Under the pieces are notes generated by a model. The model made no database searches and was not told the origin of the DNA. It saw nothing but the letters and a program-made list of their open reading frames with translations. Of a stretch of 64,000 nucleotides of DNA, positions 22,292 to 32,633 are shown in pieces. The DNA is from Aeromonas popoffii (lineage in GTDB: Bacteria > Pseudomonadota > Gammaproteobacteria > Enterobacterales > Aeromonadaceae). The DNA is taken from NCBI RefSeq assembly GCF_000820025.1, contig NZ_CDBI01000048.1:1-64000 (forward strand). The letters run 5' to 3'. A program made the position numbers and the translations under genes. Position 1 is the stretch's first letter. Every line of letters begins with the position of its first letter.

Positions 22292-22453
22292 AGCCAGAGG
22301 ATCCGTGCTGCCACCGCCGTTCGGGTATAAAAGGTTGATGATCTCCGGGCGGAATTGGGTATGCTCGGGAAACCTGACCAGCTGCACTGGTCGTCAATCT
22401 ACAGTGAATCAATGAGCGAAAGCGGGCCGAGCGAGCCCGTCACAAGGATAAGA

Positions 22454-23152
22454 ATGCAACGTATCAAGTGCCGCGTAGAGGAACTGCGCGAATATGTCGA
22501 CACCATCTGGCACGTGGCCCTGACGCCGCAGCAAGCGGTCAGCTTCAAGCCGGGTCAGTATCTGCTGGTGGTGATGAGCGATTCGGACAAACGCCCCTTC
22601 TCTATCGCCAACTCACCGACCCGCCCTGGGGTACTGGAGCTGCAGATCGGCGCCACCCCCGAGAACGCTTATGCAGGTCAGGTGCTGGCCCGCATGCGCG
22701 AGCAGGGAGAGATAGAGATCGAACTGGCGGCAGGCAAGGCCTTCCTGCGGGAAGAGTCGCCCCGTCCGTTGATCCTGATGGCGGGGGGCACCGGTTTTTC
22801 CTATGCCCGCTCCATTCTGGAGTTCCTGATAGACACCGGCAGCAAGCGCCCCGTCTTCGTCTACTGGGGGGTGCGCCAGGCGCACTGGCTCTATGAACAG
22901 GAGCAGATGCAGCAGTGGGAGCGCGACTATGCACCGCTGACCTTCATCCCTGTGGTGCAGGAGCCGGAAAGCGACTGGACCGGCAAGACGGGTCTGGTGC
23001 ACAAGGCCATCATGGATGACTTCGTCAGTCTGCATGACTACGACATCTATGTGGCTGGCCGTTTCGAGATGGCTGGAGCGGCGCGGGAGGAGTTCAAGAT
23101 CCTCGGTGCCGAGCCGGAGCGCATCTTCGGCGATGCCTACGAGTTCATCTGA
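22454..23152 (+). CDS. fre: NAD(P)H-flavin reductase Fre
   Basis: Fre reduces free flavins with NAD(P)H and supplies reduced flavin for ribonucleotide reductase activation and iron reduction. The 232-aa product has the flavin-binding RPFSIANSP motif and the nucleotide-binding LMAGGTGFSYARS motif, and ends GDAYEFI. The ATG at 22454 has AGGATAAGA upstream and gives the E. coli length (233 aa); the upstream 33-codon extension is not needed. Confidence 0.95.
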   Translation: MQRIKCRVEELREYVDTIWHVALTPQQAVSFKPGQYLLVVMSDSDKRPFSIANSPTRPGVLELQIGATPENAYAGQVLARMREQGEIEIELAAGKAFLREESPRPLILMAGGTGFSYARSILEFLIDTGSKRPVFVYWGVRQAHWLYEQEQMQQWERDYAPLTFIPVVQEPESDWTGKTGLVHKAIMDDFVSLHDYDIYVAGRFEMAGAAREEFKILGAEPERIFGDAYEFI

Positions 23153-23237
23153 GTTGAGCGTGCGAATCGGTAGGCATCAAAGCGGTGTCAGTCGTATATG
23201 ACGGCCGATTGCGATGGCGCTTGAGCTTCAGAAACAA

Positions 23238-23267
23238 CAAACCCCAGCCTGGCTGGGGTTTGTTTTA
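23238..23267. terminator. Bidirectional terminator between fre and ubiK
   Basis: A 12-bp inverted repeat CAAACCCCAGCC/GGCTGGGGTTTG (23238-23249 with 23251-23262) is followed by TTTT and preceded by A-rich sequence. It lies between convergent genes. Confidence 0.88.
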
Positions 23268-23297
23268 TGCGCCGTGCGAGCCGGCGGTGTCAGCGTG

Positions 23298-23555
23298 TTA
23301 CTCGCCTTTGGCAGCGAGCTGCTGTTCCAGCTGCGTCAGCTTGGCCTCGAGGGCGGTCAGCTTCTCGCGGGTGCGCAGCAGCACCTTGGTCTGCACGTCA
23401 AACTCCTCGCGACTGACCAGATCCAGCTTGTTGAGCTGGGACTGCAATACCTGACGGATCTTCTTTTCCACCTCTTCACCCATGCTGCGAATGCCGGGCG
23501 GCAGCGAGTTGTGCACCTGTTTGGCGATCTCTTCCAGTTTCTTCGGGTCGATCAT
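23298..23555 (-). CDS. ubiK: Ubiquinone biosynthesis accessory factor UbiK
   Basis: UbiK (YqiC) is a small coiled-coil membrane-fusogenic protein that partners UbiJ and supports aerobic ubiquinone synthesis. The 85-aa product starts [19 protein letters not shown] and has a C-terminal coiled coil ([18 protein letters not shown]). AAGGAG lies before the ATG at 23555; a nine-codon extension is possible. Its partner ubiJ is about 20 kb away in this window. Confidence 0.9.
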   Translation of the reverse strand: MIDPKKLEEIAKQVHNSLPPGIRSMGEEVEKKIRQVLQSQLNKLDLVSREEFDVQTKVLLRTREKLTALEAKLTQLEQQLAAKGE

Positions 23556-23856
23556 GTGGTTCTCCTTAAGCAATGGCGACATTCTACCGACAATTAAGCC
23601 GCTTTGCCGAGATCGGGGTGGCTTTTTGCCATCAGGAGCTGGGGGCGTTGCTGGTCGGGTCTGGTATCCGGAGTGAAGCTGTTAACCTATCGGGTCCCGT
23701 TTCTATTCCAATTCCTTGATGTTGTACACAAAAAAAGCAGATCAGATGACCGACCAGACGCTTAAAAAATGTTGCGTTTCTGTTAATATGGTTCGGTCGG
23801 GTTTTCACCCTACCCCGTCAGCACATCATGGATAACAACTAAAAAGAGATAAGGAT
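23556..23856. other. Intergenic region between ubiK and the lipase gene
   Basis: This is 301 bases between divergent genes, more AT-rich toward the lipase side. It must hold both promoters, but I see no clear -35/-10 pair. A 6-bp inverted repeat CCGACC/GGTCGG (23750-23755 with 23795-23800) is too short to interpret. Confidence 0.5.
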
Positions 23857-26283
23857 ATGAAAAAGAAGCTAATTTATGCCGCAGTTGTCAGTGCCCTGTT
23901 GGCTGGCTGTGGTGGCAGTGATGATAACAAAGGCGACACTTCAAGCTATCTCGACTATCTGTTGACCGGTTCCAACGCAGTGCGCCCCAGTGCCCTGGCG
24001 GCCCGGGCCAGCGATGGTACCCTGAAATTCTCCACCGAGACCGCAGATCTCTCCAACCCTGTTTCCGCCATGTCGACGCTGGATGGTTGGTCTACGACCC
24101 AGGCTATCCAGATCGTGCCGGTCACCTCGTCTGGCATCACGGTTCAGGCACCGACGGCGGCCGAGTTTGGCGCTTCAGTGGCTCCGCTCTACCTGCTGGA
24201 GTTGACCTTCGACAGCACGGCGCTGCGCCCGAGCGGCGTGAAGACGGTGCTGACCTACGGTGTGGACTTCGTGGTGGCCGCCTCGGCCGGCAAGCTGAAC
24301 CTGGTTCCGCTCAAGCCGTTGAACCCCTCCTCCTATTACATGATAGTGGCCACTGATTCGCTGAAAGACAGTCGCGGCGATGCCCTCAAGGCAGGCAGTG
24401 ACTACGGCAACTACAAGAACAACGCCGGCAGCAATGCCCAGGAGCAGACCATCAACGGTCTGATCGCGCTGCAGGAAGGGCTGTTCAAGGCCGCGACCGG
24501 CATCGCCGCGGACCATGTGATCTTCTCCGACTGGTTCGGTACCCAATCCGGCGCCGATGTGCTGGTGGCGGTGAAGAGTGCCGCCGCTTCCGTGCTGAAG
24601 AGCCCGACTCTGGACGCCGCGTCGCTGTGGAAACAGGATGCCAAAGGCAACATCAGCCTGCCGGGCGCTTATACGATTAATGGCCTCAATGGCGGGGTGC
24701 CCTTCCTGACCCAGCTGGACAATGAGCAGTTCCTGCCGCAGGAGCAGAAGGGTGCCATTGCCGCCGCCGTTGCCGCCAGCCCGACGCTGACCGGCATCGC
24801 CGGCATGACGCAGGTCTACACCGGTAGCGTCAAGCTCCCTTACTTCCTATCTACCCCAGCGATAGCCGGTTCATGGGACAAGGCCAAGACCCAGTCCTGG
24901 CACGGTGCCATCCCCAGCCTGTACGCCATCGCCAATGCGCTGAAAGCGTCTGACAGCGAAGTGATCACCGGACTGGTGGGGGCGGGCGTGGATCCGGCCC
25001 TGCTGGGTGAGCTGATTGCCGATCCGACCCGCCAGAGCGAGCTACTGGCCGAGGCGAGCAAGCTGATCGGGGTGACGCTCACTTCCGGCGGCAAGCCGCT
25101 GGATGCCGAGCGCAATATCGGTCGCTTCAACCCGCTGCCGATGCTGGAAGAGGTGCAATCCGTGCCGATGCGGATCTTTGCCGCCGCACCGCTCAATACC
25201 ATTACTGATGTGATCATCTATCAACACGGGGTCACCTCCATCAAAGAGGACTCCTATGCGCTGGCGCTGGGCCAGATCGGCGCGGGCATGGGGGCAAGTA
25301 AAAAGGTGGCCGTAGTGGTGATCGATCATCCGCTGCACGGTGAGCGTGGCTATGCCCTGAGTGGCAGCACGGATACCGTCACCACCTCCGACAATCCGAT
25401 GCCGTACCTGAACCTGAGCTACCTGACTGTGGCGCGGGACAACCTGAAACAGAGCGTGGCGGATCTGCTGGGCCTGCGTCTGGCTATTGGCCTGGCCAAC
25501 GCCAAGGGGTTGGGTACTCAGCTCGGTGGTGCCGGCCTCAAGGTGCATTTCCTCGGCCACTCGCTGGGGGCCATTGCCGGAGCCAATCTGCTGGCAGTAG
25601 CCAACCAGTCCATCGGCAACGCGCAGGCGGATGCCCTGTTCAAGTTCGACACCGGTGGCCTGGCCATGCCGGGTGGCGGCATAGCGCCGCTGTTGCTGAA
25701 CTCGCCGGCCTTCGGTCCGACCATCAAGATGGGCGTGCTGACCGGCGGCAGTGCCGAGCTGAAAGCCGGTTTCGCCGCCTATGCTCCCAACTGCCAAACG
25801 GCGGTGCCGACCTGCTTCGTCAACGAGTTCCTGCCGAGCCTGGACGCGGCCACTCAGGCGACCGCAGCCAGCACGCTGCAGAGCTACAGCTTCGCGGCTC
25901 AATCGCTGCTGGATTCGGCTGACCCGATCAACCTCGGTCGCGGCATCAAGGCGGACTTCCCGCTGTTTGCCACCGAGATCGTGGGTGACGGTGCGCTGAG
26001 CCTGTCGGATCAGGTGATCCCGAACAGCATTGCGTCCGCGCCGCTGGGTGGTACCGAGCCGTTGTTCAAGGTGCTGGCACTGCAGCCCCTGACCGCCACT
26101 GGCGCGGCCAGCCGCAACGCGGCCCGCTTCGTGGCCGGTGGTCACAGCTCGCTGCTGGCACCGGACGAGAACTTCGACCCGAGCGGTGACGTTACCACAG
26201 AGATGCAGTCACAATTTGGCAGCTTCTTCATGAGTGGCGGTACCCTGGTCCAGGTGACCAATGGCAGCCTGCTCAAGCAGTAA
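23857..26283 (+). CDS. VolA/Pla-1-type lipoprotein lipase/phospholipase
   Basis: An 808-aa lipoprotein of the VolA/Pla-1 family, known in Vibrio and Aeromonas as extracellular or surface lipases that hydrolyse (lyso)phospholipids and esters. The signal peptide ends in a lipobox, LLAGC, with Cys18 lipidated, followed by GGSDD. The alpha/beta-hydrolase nucleophile elbow is GHSLG with Ser569 (VHFLGHSLGAIAGAN); GVTSIKEDSYALALG and VIDHPLHGERGY lie upstream, and a late His segment FVAGGHSSLLAP is a plausible catalytic His. A good ribosome site (AAGGAT) precedes the ATG. It is a single-gene unit with its own terminator. Aeromonas names such as apl-1 or pla may apply. Confidence 0.88.
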   Translation: MKKKLIYAAVVSALLAGCGGSDDNKGDTSSYLDYLLTGSNAVRPSALAARASDGTLKFSTETADLSNPVSAMSTLDGWSTTQAIQIVPVTSSGITVQAPTAAEFGASVAPLYLLELTFDSTALRPSGVKTVLTYGVDFVVAASAGKLNLVPLKPLNPSSYYMIVATDSLKDSRGDALKAGSDYGNYKNNAGSNAQEQTINGLIALQEGLFKAATGIAADHVIFSDWFGTQSGADVLVAVKSAAASVLKSPTLDAASLWKQDAKGNISLPGAYTINGLNGGVPFLTQLDNEQFLPQEQKGAIAAAVAASPTLTGIAGMTQVYTGSVKLPYFLSTPAIAGSWDKAKTQSWHGAIPSLYAIANALKASDSEVITGLVGAGVDPALLGELIADPTRQSELLAEASKLIGVTLTSGGKPLDAERNIGRFNPLPMLEEVQSVPMRIFAAAPLNTITDVIIYQHGVTSIKEDSYALALGQIGAGMGASKKVAVVVIDHPLHGERGYALSGSTDTVTTSDNPMPYLNLSYLTVARDNLKQSVADLLGLRLAIGLANAKGLGTQLGGAGLKVHFLGHSLGAIAGANLLAVANQSIGNAQADALFKFDTGGLAMPGGGIAPLLLNSPAFGPTIKMGVLTGGSAELKAGFAAYAPNCQTAVPTCFVNEFLPSLDAATQATAASTLQSYSFAAQSLLDSADPINLGRGIKADFPLFATEIVGDGALSLSDQVIPNSIASAPLGGTEPLFKVLALQPLTATGAASRNAARFVAGGHSSLLAPDENFDPSGDVTTEMQSQFGSFFMSGGTLVQVTNGSLLKQ

Positions 26284-26300
26284 GCCAGTCGGCTAATAAG

Positions 26301-26330
26301 AACGCCGCCCTTCGGGGCGGCGTTTTCGTT
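26301..26330. terminator. Terminator between the lipase gene and glpG
   Basis: A perfect 10-bp stem AACGCCGCCC/GGGCGGCGTT (26301-26310 with 26315-26324) has a TTCG tetraloop, followed by TT-C-GTTT. It lies between convergent genes. Confidence 0.87.
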
Positions 26331-26355
26331 TCTGCGACTGGGGCAGGGCAAACCG

Positions 26356-27222
26356 TCAGGCTGGCTGGTGGTTTCTGTCCAGCCAGCCTTGCAGCAGACC
26401 GACCAGCAGACCCACCAGGTGGGCCATGTTGGCCGTGCTGGTGCCGAGCAAGTCGAAGAAACCGAGCACCAGCCAGAACAGCATGAAACCCATCAGCGCC
26501 GGTGGCAGAGTGAGGCCGCAGGCCGGTTGCAGCTTGCCGCGCAGCCAGCAGTAGCCGAGCAGGGCATAGACAACACCGGAGAGGCCGCCAAACCGCGGGC
26601 CACTGACGAAGAACTCGGCGATGTTGGGCAGGGCAGCCCCCACCAGCAGCAGGATCAGCAGCTTGCCGCTGCCGAGGCGCTGCTCTATCTGGCCCCCCAG
26701 ATACCACCACCACAGCAGGTTGAACACCAGGTGCAGCACCGAGAAGTGGATAAAAGCCGGGGTGAAGTAACGCCACGCCTGCCAGTCGGTGAACTGGGCC
26801 ATGGTCAGGTGGAATGCCAGCTCGTCAAAGATCGGCAGGCCGATGGCATTCAGCGCATAGATGGCCAGACAGGCAATGATCACCACCAGGGTCAGCGGCC
26901 CCGCCTGATGGAGGAAGTCTGTGATGGGATCCGTCATTCCCTTGCTGTAGTCGATGCGGGCATCGGCGCTGCCTGATTGCCAGGAGGCCTCCATGTAGCG
27001 CGGATGGGTCGGCTCGGCCAGGAAGCGTTTCACCTCCAGCTGGGCCTGGGCGAGGCGCTGCTCGTCCGCCAGCCAGACCGAGACGCCGAGCTCGGACTGG
27101 GTCAGCTCGCAGGAGATGCCCAGCGTCGCAAGGTAGTCCACCAGCGCCTGGGCCATGCGGGCGTTATCGAGCACCAGCAGCTGGATCATGCCGGTTGAGG
27201 AAGACTTGCCCGCCCCTGTCAT
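26356..27222 (-). CDS. glpG: Rhomboid intramembrane serine protease GlpG
   Basis: GlpG cuts membrane proteins within the bilayer. The product has an N-terminal cytoplasmic domain ([22 protein letters not shown]), six membrane helices, the catalytic Ser in [13 protein letters not shown] and the catalytic His in [14 protein letters not shown]. The [19 protein letters not shown] loop is typical. The start at 27222 (288 aa) overlaps the glpE stop as ATGA; M at 27189 would fit the E. coli N-terminus better but has no ribosome site. glpR, often third in this operon, is absent here. Confidence 0.93.
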   Translation of the reverse strand: MTGAGKSSSTGMIQLLVLDNARMAQALVDYLATLGISCELTQSELGVSVWLADEQRLAQAQLEVKRFLAEPTHPRYMEASWQSGSADARIDYSKGMTDPITDFLHQAGPLTLVVIIACLAIYALNAIGLPIFDELAFHLTMAQFTDWQAWRYFTPAFIHFSVLHLVFNLLWWWYLGGQIEQRLGSGKLLILLLVGAALPNIAEFFVSGPRFGGLSGVVYALLGYCWLRGKLQPACGLTLPPALMGFMLFWLVLGFFDLLGTSTANMAHLVGLLVGLLQGWLDRNHQPA

Positions 27223-27542
27223 GCGTCGCCTGCCTGAACGGGGAATGCTTTGCGCCACGCCTCGAAGCCGCCATCCAGGCTGTAGACCTGGTCATAGCCC
27301 TGTTGCAGCAGATACTGGGCTGCCCCCTGGCTGCTGTTGCCGTGATAGCAGATCACTATCACGGGGGTATCGAAATCCACCTCATCCATGAAGCGCACCA
27401 GGGTGCCATTGGTGAGGTGGAAGGCGCCGACCGCGTGGGCAGCCTCGAAGGATTGCGGATCGCGAATATCCACGAGGCGGGCTTCACCAGCGCTGAGCTT
27501 CTGGTGGGCATCATGGGCACTGATATGGGCAAACTGGTCCAT
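27219..27542 (-). CDS. glpE: Thiosulfate sulfurtransferase GlpE (rhodanese)
   Basis: GlpE is a single-domain cytoplasmic rhodanese that transfers sulfane sulfur from thiosulfate to cyanide or thiols. The 107-aa product has the active-site loop [13 protein letters not shown] with the catalytic Cys and the family start [14 protein letters not shown]. Length matches E. coli (108 aa). It overlaps glpG by 4 bases. Confidence 0.95.
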   Translation of the reverse strand: MDQFAHISAHDAHQKLSAGEARLVDIRDPQSFEAAHAVGAFHLTNGTLVRFMDEVDFDTPVIVICYHGNSSQGAAQYLLQQGYDQVYSLDGGFEAWRKAFPVQAGDA

Positions 27543-27610
27543 TGAGAGGTCCTGCGAATAGGTTGATTACCGGTCAGTGTACCGCAAGCCGGGGCGCAAA
27601 CTAACCCCAC

Positions 27611-27638
27611 AAAAGATAAGGGAGCCAGCGGCTCCCTT
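27611..27638 (-). terminator. Terminator of the liv operon
   Basis: The stem AAGGGAGCC/GGCTCCCTT (27618-27626 with 27630-27638) has a 3-base loop. Read on the minus strand it would lie upstream of livF's end only if reversed; its T-rich side (27611-27617) faces away from glpE, so it most likely ends transcription leaving glpE's upstream side or isolates glpE from livF. Role on either strand is not settled. Confidence 0.45.
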
Positions 27639-27666
27639 GTCATTATGGTGAATGTCGACACGCCTG

Positions 27667-28368
27667 TCAGCCGCCGAGATAAGCCTGCCGCACGGCCGGG
27701 TTGGCGAGCAGGGCTGCACCTGTGTCATGCAGTACCACATGGCCGTTCTCCAGCACATAGCCCCGATCGGCCAGTTTGAGTGCCTGGTTGGCGTTCTGCT
27801 CCACCAGGAAGATGGTCATTCCCTTCTGGCGCAGCTGCTCTATGGTGTCGAAGATCTGCTGGATGACGATGGGGGCCAGCCCCAGTGAGGGTTCATCCAG
27901 CAGCAGCAGGCGCGGCTTGCTCATCAGGGCGCGGCCGATGGCCAGCATCTGCTGTTCGCCGCCTGACATGGTGCCTGCCCGCTGCTCCAGCCGTTCGTGC
28001 AGCCGCGGGAACAGGGTGAACACCTGATCCAGCAGCCCATGCTGTTCGGCCTTGTCGACGAAGAAAGCGCCCATCAGCAGGTTCTCCTGTACCGTCAGGC
28101 GGGCGAAGATGCGACGCCCCTCCGGCACCACGGCGATGTCCTTGCGCATGATGCGGGCCGTGGTGAGGGAGCTTATTTGCTCCCCCTCGAACCAGATGCT
28201 GCCGCTGCTGGGCTTGGGCTCGCCGCACAGGGTCATCAGCAAGGTGGTCTTGCCGGCGCCGTTGGCGCCGATCAGGGTGACGATTTCCCCCTCTTTCACC
28301 TCGACGCTGACGTCATGTAGTGCCTGGATCTTGCCGTAGTGGGTCGATACGTTGCGAAGTTCTAACAT
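27667..28368 (-). CDS. livF: Branched-chain amino acid ABC transporter ATP-binding protein LivF
   Basis: LivF is one of two ATPases of the leucine/isoleucine/valine importer. The 233-aa product has Walker A GANGAGKTT, signature MSGGEQQMLAIGRAL, Walker B LLLLDEPSLGLAP and the switch His region (FLVEQNANQAL). It follows livG by 16 bases and is last in the operon. Confidence 0.95.
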   Translation of the reverse strand: MLELRNVSTHYGKIQALHDVSVEVKEGEIVTLIGANGAGKTTLLMTLCGEPKPSSGSIWFEGEQISSLTTARIMRKDIAVVPEGRRIFARLTVQENLLMGAFFVDKAEQHGLLDQVFTLFPRLHERLEQRAGTMSGGEQQMLAIGRALMSKPRLLLLDEPSLGLAPIVIQQIFDTIEQLRQKGMTIFLVEQNANQALKLADRGYVLENGHVVLHDTGAALLANPAVRQAYLGG

Positions 28369-28384
28369 CGTGACTCCTTGGGTC

Positions 28385-29158
28385 CTACGATTCGCCCAGA
28401 TAGGCCTTTATCACGGCTGGATTGTTGCGGATCTCATCCGGCTTGCCGTGGGCCAGCGGGGTGCCCTGATTGACCACGAAAATGCGGTTGGAGATGCCCA
28501 TCACCAGCTTCATGTCGTGTTCGATAAGCAGCACAGAGACGCCAAATTCGTCCCGCAGGTTGATGATCAGCTCGTTCAGTTCATCGGTCTCGTGCGGGTT
28601 GAGGCCGGCGGCTGGCTCGTCCAGCATCAGCAGATCGGGCCGGGTTGCCATGCAGCGGGCGATTTCGAGCCGGCGTTGCTGCCCATAGGCCAGGTTGCCG
28701 GCGGTGCGATTGGAGAGATCCTTGAGGCCCACCTTCTCCAGCCAGAAGGCGGCGTGTTCCAGCCCCTCCTGCTCGGCACGGCGAAAGGCCGGGGTTTTGA
28801 ACAGGCCGGCGATGAAACTGGTGTTGAGGTGGCGATGCTGGGCCACCAGCAGGTTCTCCACCGCCGTCATCTCCTTGAACAGCCGCACATGCTGGAAGGT
28901 GCGTACTATCCCCTTGCGGGCGATGAGGTGACCGGGTAGCCCCTGGATCTCCTCACCCTTGTAGCGAATAACGCCGCCGCTCGGGCGATAGAAGCCGGTC
29001 AGGCAGTTGAAGACGGTCGTCTTGCCCGCGCCATTGGGGCCAATGATGGAGATCACCTCCCCTTTGTCTATGTCCAGCTTGACGCCGTTGACTGCGAGCA
29101 GCCCACCGAAGCGCATCGACAGATCAGAGACGTCCAATAACTTCTGATGAGTGCTCAT
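28385..29158 (-). CDS. livG: Branched-chain amino acid ABC transporter ATP-binding protein LivG
   Basis: LivG is the second ATPase of the importer. The 257-aa product has Walker [18 protein letters not shown], the Liv-specific insert around [22 protein letters not shown], signature [14 protein letters not shown], and Walker [14 protein letters not shown]. Its ATG overlaps the livM stop by 4 bases (ATGA). Confidence 0.95.
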   Translation of the reverse strand: MSTHQKLLDVSDLSMRFGGLLAVNGVKLDIDKGEVISIIGPNGAGKTTVFNCLTGFYRPSGGVIRYKGEEIQGLPGHLIARKGIVRTFQHVRLFKEMTAVENLLVAQHRHLNTSFIAGLFKTPAFRRAEQEGLEHAAFWLEKVGLKDLSNRTAGNLAYGQQRRLEIARCMATRPDLLMLDEPAAGLNPHETDELNELIINLRDEFGVSVLLIEHDMKLVMGISNRIFVVNQGTPLAHGKPDEIRNNPAVIKAYLGES

Positions 29159-30423
29159 TTCTGTAGCTCCAGGTGAGGTCTGGTCATCGGCAGCAGTCCC
29201 TGTGGTCGCCAGATCATCATGAACACCATCAGCAGGCCGAACATCAGCATGCGGTACTCGTTGAATTCACGGGCCAGCTCAGGCAGCACCGTCATCACTA
29301 TGGCCGCCAGCACAACCCCGATCTGGGAGCCCATGCCGCCCAGCACCACAATCGCAAGGACGATGGCCGACTCGATAAAGACGAAGGATTCCGGGCTGAT
29401 AAAACCCTGGCGCGAGGCGAAGAAGCTACCGGCGAAACCGGCAAAGGTGGCGCCAATGGTGAAGGCAGTCAGCTTGATGATGGTGGGGTTGAGCCCCAGC
29501 GACTTGCAGGCGATCTCATCCTCCCTCAGTGCTTCCCAAGCGCGGCCCAGCGGCATGCGCAGCAACCTGTTGATGACGAACAGGGTGGCCACCACCAGCA
29601 CCAGCGCCATCAGGTAGAGGAAGATCACCTTGTGGTTGGCGTTGTAGGCGATGCCGAAGAAGTCGTGGAAGGTGCCAAAGCCACCGTCCTTGACGGTGCG
29701 GTTGAACTCCAGGCCGCCGAGCGTCGGTTTGGGAATGCCGGAGATGCCGTTCGGGCCGCCGGTGAGGCTGGTCATGTTGTTGAGCAGAATGCGAATGATC
29801 TCGCCAAAGCCCAGGGTGACGATGGCCAGGTAATCTCCCCGCAGCCGCAACACAGGAAAGCCGAGCAGGAAGCCGAAGGTAGCCGCCATCAGGCCCGCGA
29901 TGGGCAGACACTCCCAGAAGCTCAGCCCGAAATAGGTGTTGAGCAGGGCATAGCTGTAGGCGCCGACCGCGTAGAAGCCGACATAGCCCAGATCGAGCAG
30001 ACCGGCCAGGCCCACCACCACGTTCAGCCCCAGTCCCAGCATGATGTAGATCAGGGTGAGGGTGGCGAGATCGATGGCGCCTCGCGAGGCCATGAAGGGC
30101 CAGCTCACCGCAAACAGCAGCACCAGCACGGCGGTGAGGTTATAGAGCTTTGGTGCCTCTTCCGGGCTTGGCAGCACCAGCTTGTTGAAGCCGATGGAGA
30201 AGCCGCTGATGGAGCCGTTGAACAGCCGGCTGATCTGGCCGCGCAACATCTGGAACCAGAATACCAGGGCGGCACCGCCCACCAGCCAGGCCAGTGACAC
30301 GTCGAGGCGGCTGATGACCAGCAAACGGGTGCCGTCGGTCTCGAGCTTGAAGCCGAGCAACCAGAAGGAGAGCACCAGCAGGACCAGACTGGCGATACAG
30401 GCGTGGATAAATTGGCTTTTCAT
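29155..30423 (-). CDS. livM: Branched-chain amino acid ABC transporter permease LivM
   Basis: LivM is one of the two membrane subunits of the importer. The 422-aa product has the long N-terminal extension found in E. coli LivM and the core [30 protein letters not shown], plus the EAA-like loop [21 protein letters not shown]. Its ATG (30423) shares one base with the stop of the 33-codon ORF described separately, so it is coupled to that ORF rather than directly to livH. Confidence 0.94.
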   Translation of the reverse strand: MKSQFIHACIASLVLLVLSFWLLGFKLETDGTRLLVISRLDVSLAWLVGGAALVFWFQMLRGQISRLFNGSISGFSIGFNKLVLPSPEEAPKLYNLTAVLVLLFAVSWPFMASRGAIDLATLTLIYIMLGLGLNVVVGLAGLLDLGYVGFYAVGAYSYALLNTYFGLSFWECLPIAGLMAATFGFLLGFPVLRLRGDYLAIVTLGFGEIIRILLNNMTSLTGGPNGISGIPKPTLGGLEFNRTVKDGGFGTFHDFFGIAYNANHKVIFLYLMALVLVVATLFVINRLLRMPLGRAWEALREDEIACKSLGLNPTIIKLTAFTIGATFAGFAGSFFASRQGFISPESFVFIESAIVLAIVVLGGMGSQIGVVLAAIVMTVLPELAREFNEYRMLMFGLLMVFMMIWRPQGLLPMTRPHLELQK

Positions 30424-30572
30424 CAGTCTTTCTCCCCTTCCGGTCGGCCGAGAATGTCGCTGATGGACATGAAGAGCCGCATCAGACAGGAGGCAGGTGC
30501 ATGAATAAATTGATGTTTTATCATACTTTTTCGACCTCCGGGCGACCCAGAATGCCGGTGGGCATGAACAGC
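30398..30572 (-). repeat. Diverged tandem duplication of the livH/livM junction
   Basis: Segments 30494-30572 and 30398-30477 are similar along their length, about three quarters identical by eye. On the minus strand each runs from the last LivH codons (ILGRPE-EK) through a stop/start overlap into a LivM-like start (QFIHA). One copy is the real livH end, the other the real livM start. Confidence 0.85.
30423..30524 (-). CDS. 33-aa ORF bridging livH and livM
   Basis: An open frame of 33 codons lies exactly between livH and livM. Its ATG overlaps the livH TGA (ATGA) and its TGA overlaps the livM ATG (TGATG). It is a mosaic made by the junction duplication: the start [12 protein letters not shown] mimics LivM ([12 protein letters not shown]) and the end [11 protein letters not shown] mimics the LivH tail ([11 protein letters not shown]). 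Whether the peptide has a job is unknown; translating it may carry ribosomes from livH to livM. The frame itself is certain, its expression inferred. Confidence 0.5.
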   Translation of the reverse strand: MIKHQFIHAPASCLMRLFMSISDILGRPEGEKD

Positions 30573-31447
30573 AAGACGCCGATCAGCAGGACGAAGGCCA
30601 TCACATCCTTGTACTCGGTGCTGAGATAACCGGCGGTGAGTGCTTCCACCACCCCCAGCAGCAGGCCGCCAAGAACGGCGCCGGGAATGCTGCCTATGCC
30701 GCCCAATACCGCTGCAGTGAAGGCCTTCAGGCCAGCCATAAAGCCGAGGTAGGGGTTGATGACGCCGTAATACATGCCGAGCAGCACGCCCGCGACGGCG
30801 GCCAGGGTGGCCCCCAGTACGAAGGTGATGGAGATGACCACGTGGGTATCTATCCCCAGCAGGTTGGCCATCTTGATATCTTCCGAACAGGCGCGGCAGG
30901 CTCGGCCCATGCGGGAGCGGCCGATGAACTGGGTTAGTACCAGCATGGTGATGAAGGTCACCACGAAGATGATGAGCTGCATGTAGGAGAGGCTGGCCTG
31001 GAAGCCGTCCTCGGCGCCCAGGGTCCAGCCCCCGGAGATCAGGGTGGGCATGGCGATATCACGCGAGCCCTGCGCCATTCGCATCATGTTCTGCAAGAAG
31101 ATCGACATGCCGATGGCGGAGATGAGGGGGATGAGGCGGTTGCCGCCCCGCAGTGGGCGATAGGCGACCCGCTCTATGGTCCAGCCATAGGTTCCCGTGA
31201 TGATGATGCTGACCAGGAAGGCGCCTCCCAGCAGCAGGAAGGTGCTGTCGATGCCCATCATCATTAGCCCGGCCATCACCATAAACGCGACATAGGAACC
31301 AATCATGTAAACCTCGCCGTGAGCGAAGTTGATCATGCCGATGATGCCATAGACCATGGTGTAGCCAATGGCGATCAACGCATAGGTGCTACCTATGGTT
31401 AACCCGTTCAGCAGCTGCTGAACCAGGTAAAGGAGGTGTTCGGACAT
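30521..31447 (-). CDS. livH: Branched-chain amino acid ABC transporter permease LivH
   Basis: LivH is the other membrane subunit of the importer. The 308-aa product has the family start [41 protein letters not shown] and the loop [20 protein letters not shown], with a length equal to E. coli LivH. It follows livK after 64 bases containing a hairpin. Its stop overlaps the 33-codon ORF. Confidence 0.95.
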   Translation of the reverse strand: MSEHLLYLVQQLLNGLTIGSTYALIAIGYTMVYGIIGMINFAHGEVYMIGSYVAFMVMAGLMMMGIDSTFLLLGGAFLVSIIITGTYGWTIERVAYRPLRGGNRLIPLISAIGMSIFLQNMMRMAQGSRDIAMPTLISGGWTLGAEDGFQASLSYMQLIIFVVTFITMLVLTQFIGRSRMGRACRACSEDIKMANLLGIDTHVVISITFVLGATLAAVAGVLLGMYYGVINPYLGFMAGLKAFTAAVLGGIGSIPGAVLGGLLLGVVEALTAGYLSTEYKDVMAFVLLIGVLLFMPTGILGRPEVEKV

Positions 31448-31470
31448 ACTGCGATCCCTGTGCTTGCCCG

Positions 31471-31501
31471 CAAAGAAAAGAGGGGTGACTCATGTCACCC
31501 C
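31471..31501 (-). terminator. Hairpin between livK and livH, partial terminator
   Basis: An 8-bp stem GGGGTGAC/GTCACCCC (31482-31489 with 31494-31501) is followed on the minus strand by a T-rich TCTTTTCTTT. In such operons a partial terminator keeps binding protein mRNA above permease mRNA, which is the inferred role. Confidence 0.7.
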
Positions 31502-31511
31502 GACCGGCAGA

Positions 31512-32633
31512 TTATTTGACTTGGGTGGAGGTACCGTCGGCGTGCCACTGGAACACACCGAATTCAAAGCCTTTCAGGTCACCACTCGGCGCCCAGCTCA
31601 GGGTGCCCATGACGGTATCGATCGGTGTGGCCTTGATGGCGGCAGCGACCGCAGCCGGGTCATCCTCACCCGCCTTGGCAATACCGGCCGCCAGGGTCTG
31701 CACCGCAGCATAGGTAGTCCACACGAAGGGACCGGAAGAGTCCTGACCCTTGGCCTTGAACGCCGCCACCAGCGGGGCGTTGGTCGGCACCAGATCGTAC
31801 TTGTTCGGCAGGGTCACCAGCAGACCTTCGGAAGCCGGGCCACCGATGGCGGAGATGTCTTTGTTGCCCACCCCTTCCGGACCCATGAACTTGGCCTTCA
31901 GGCCCTTCTCCCCTGCCTGACGCAGGATCAGACCCAGCTCAGGGTGGTAGCCGCCGTAGTAGACGAAATCGACGTTCTCTTTCTGCAGCTTGGCGATCAG
32001 GGCGGAGAAGTCCTTGTCACCGGCCGTGACGCCTTCAAACGCCACCACTTTCACGCCAGCCTTGTCCAGAGATGTCTTCACGCTGGTGGCGATGCCTTCA
32101 CCGTACTGTTTCTTGTCGTGGATAATGGCCACGCGCTTGGGCTTGACCTGATCGATGATGTACTTGGCGGCGGTCGGGCCCTGGTCGCTGTCCAGACCTA
32201 TGGTGCGCAGCACCAGCTGATAGCCGCGCTCGGTGATCTTGGGGTTGGTGGAGGCGGGGGTGATCATCAGCACGCCTTCATCTTCATAGATGTCGGAGGC
32301 GGGCAGGGTGTTGTCTGAGCAGAGGTGGCCGACCACGAACTTGACACCGTCGTTGATCACCTTGTTGGCGACCGCCACGGCCTGCTTGGGATCGCAGGCG
32401 TCGTCATAGATGATGGCTTCGATCTGCTTGCCATTGATGCCGCCAGCCTTGTTGATTTGCTCGACCGCCATCTTGCCGCCGGTGAACTGCATGTCACCAT
32501 ACTGGGCGACCGCGCCGGTGACCGGGCCGGCAATGCCGATCTTGATGGTGTCAGCCGCCTGGGCCAGTGATACCGATCCGAACAGAGCCACAGAAACCGC
32601 TGCCCTGACTGCCATTTTGCTCAACTTATTCAT
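31512..32633 (-). CDS. livK: Branched-chain amino acid ABC transporter substrate-binding protein
   Basis: The periplasmic binding protein of the Liv importer. The 373-aa product has a signal peptide ending SVSLAQA before [14 protein letters not shown], and a type I periplasmic-binding fold with the ligand region [32 protein letters not shown]. One binding protein only is present, so LivJ-like or LivK-like specificity cannot be decided from sequence. It is first in the operon. Confidence 0.94.
   Translation of the reverse strand: MNKLSKMAVRAAVSVALFGSVSLAQAADTIKIGIAGPVTGAVAQYGDMQFTGGKMAVEQINKAGGINGKQIEAIIYDDACDPKQAVAVANKVINDGVKFVVGHLCSDNTLPASDIYEDEGVLMITPASTNPKITERGYQLVLRTIGLDSDQGPTAAKYIIDQVKPKRVAIIHDKKQYGEGIATSVKTSLDKAGVKVVAFEGVTAGDKDFSALIAKLQKENVDFVYYGGYHPELGLILRQAGEKGLKAKFMGPEGVGNKDISAIGGPASEGLLVTLPNKYDLVPTNAPLVAAFKAKGQDSSGPFVWTTYAAVQTLAAGIAKAGEDDPAAVAAAIKATPIDTVMGTLSWAPSGDLKGFEFGVFQWHADGTSTQVK

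Noticed and set aside
23750..23800. Inverted repeat CCGACC/GGTCGG before the lipase gene
   Set aside because: Six base pairs across 39 bases is expected by chance in this sequence.
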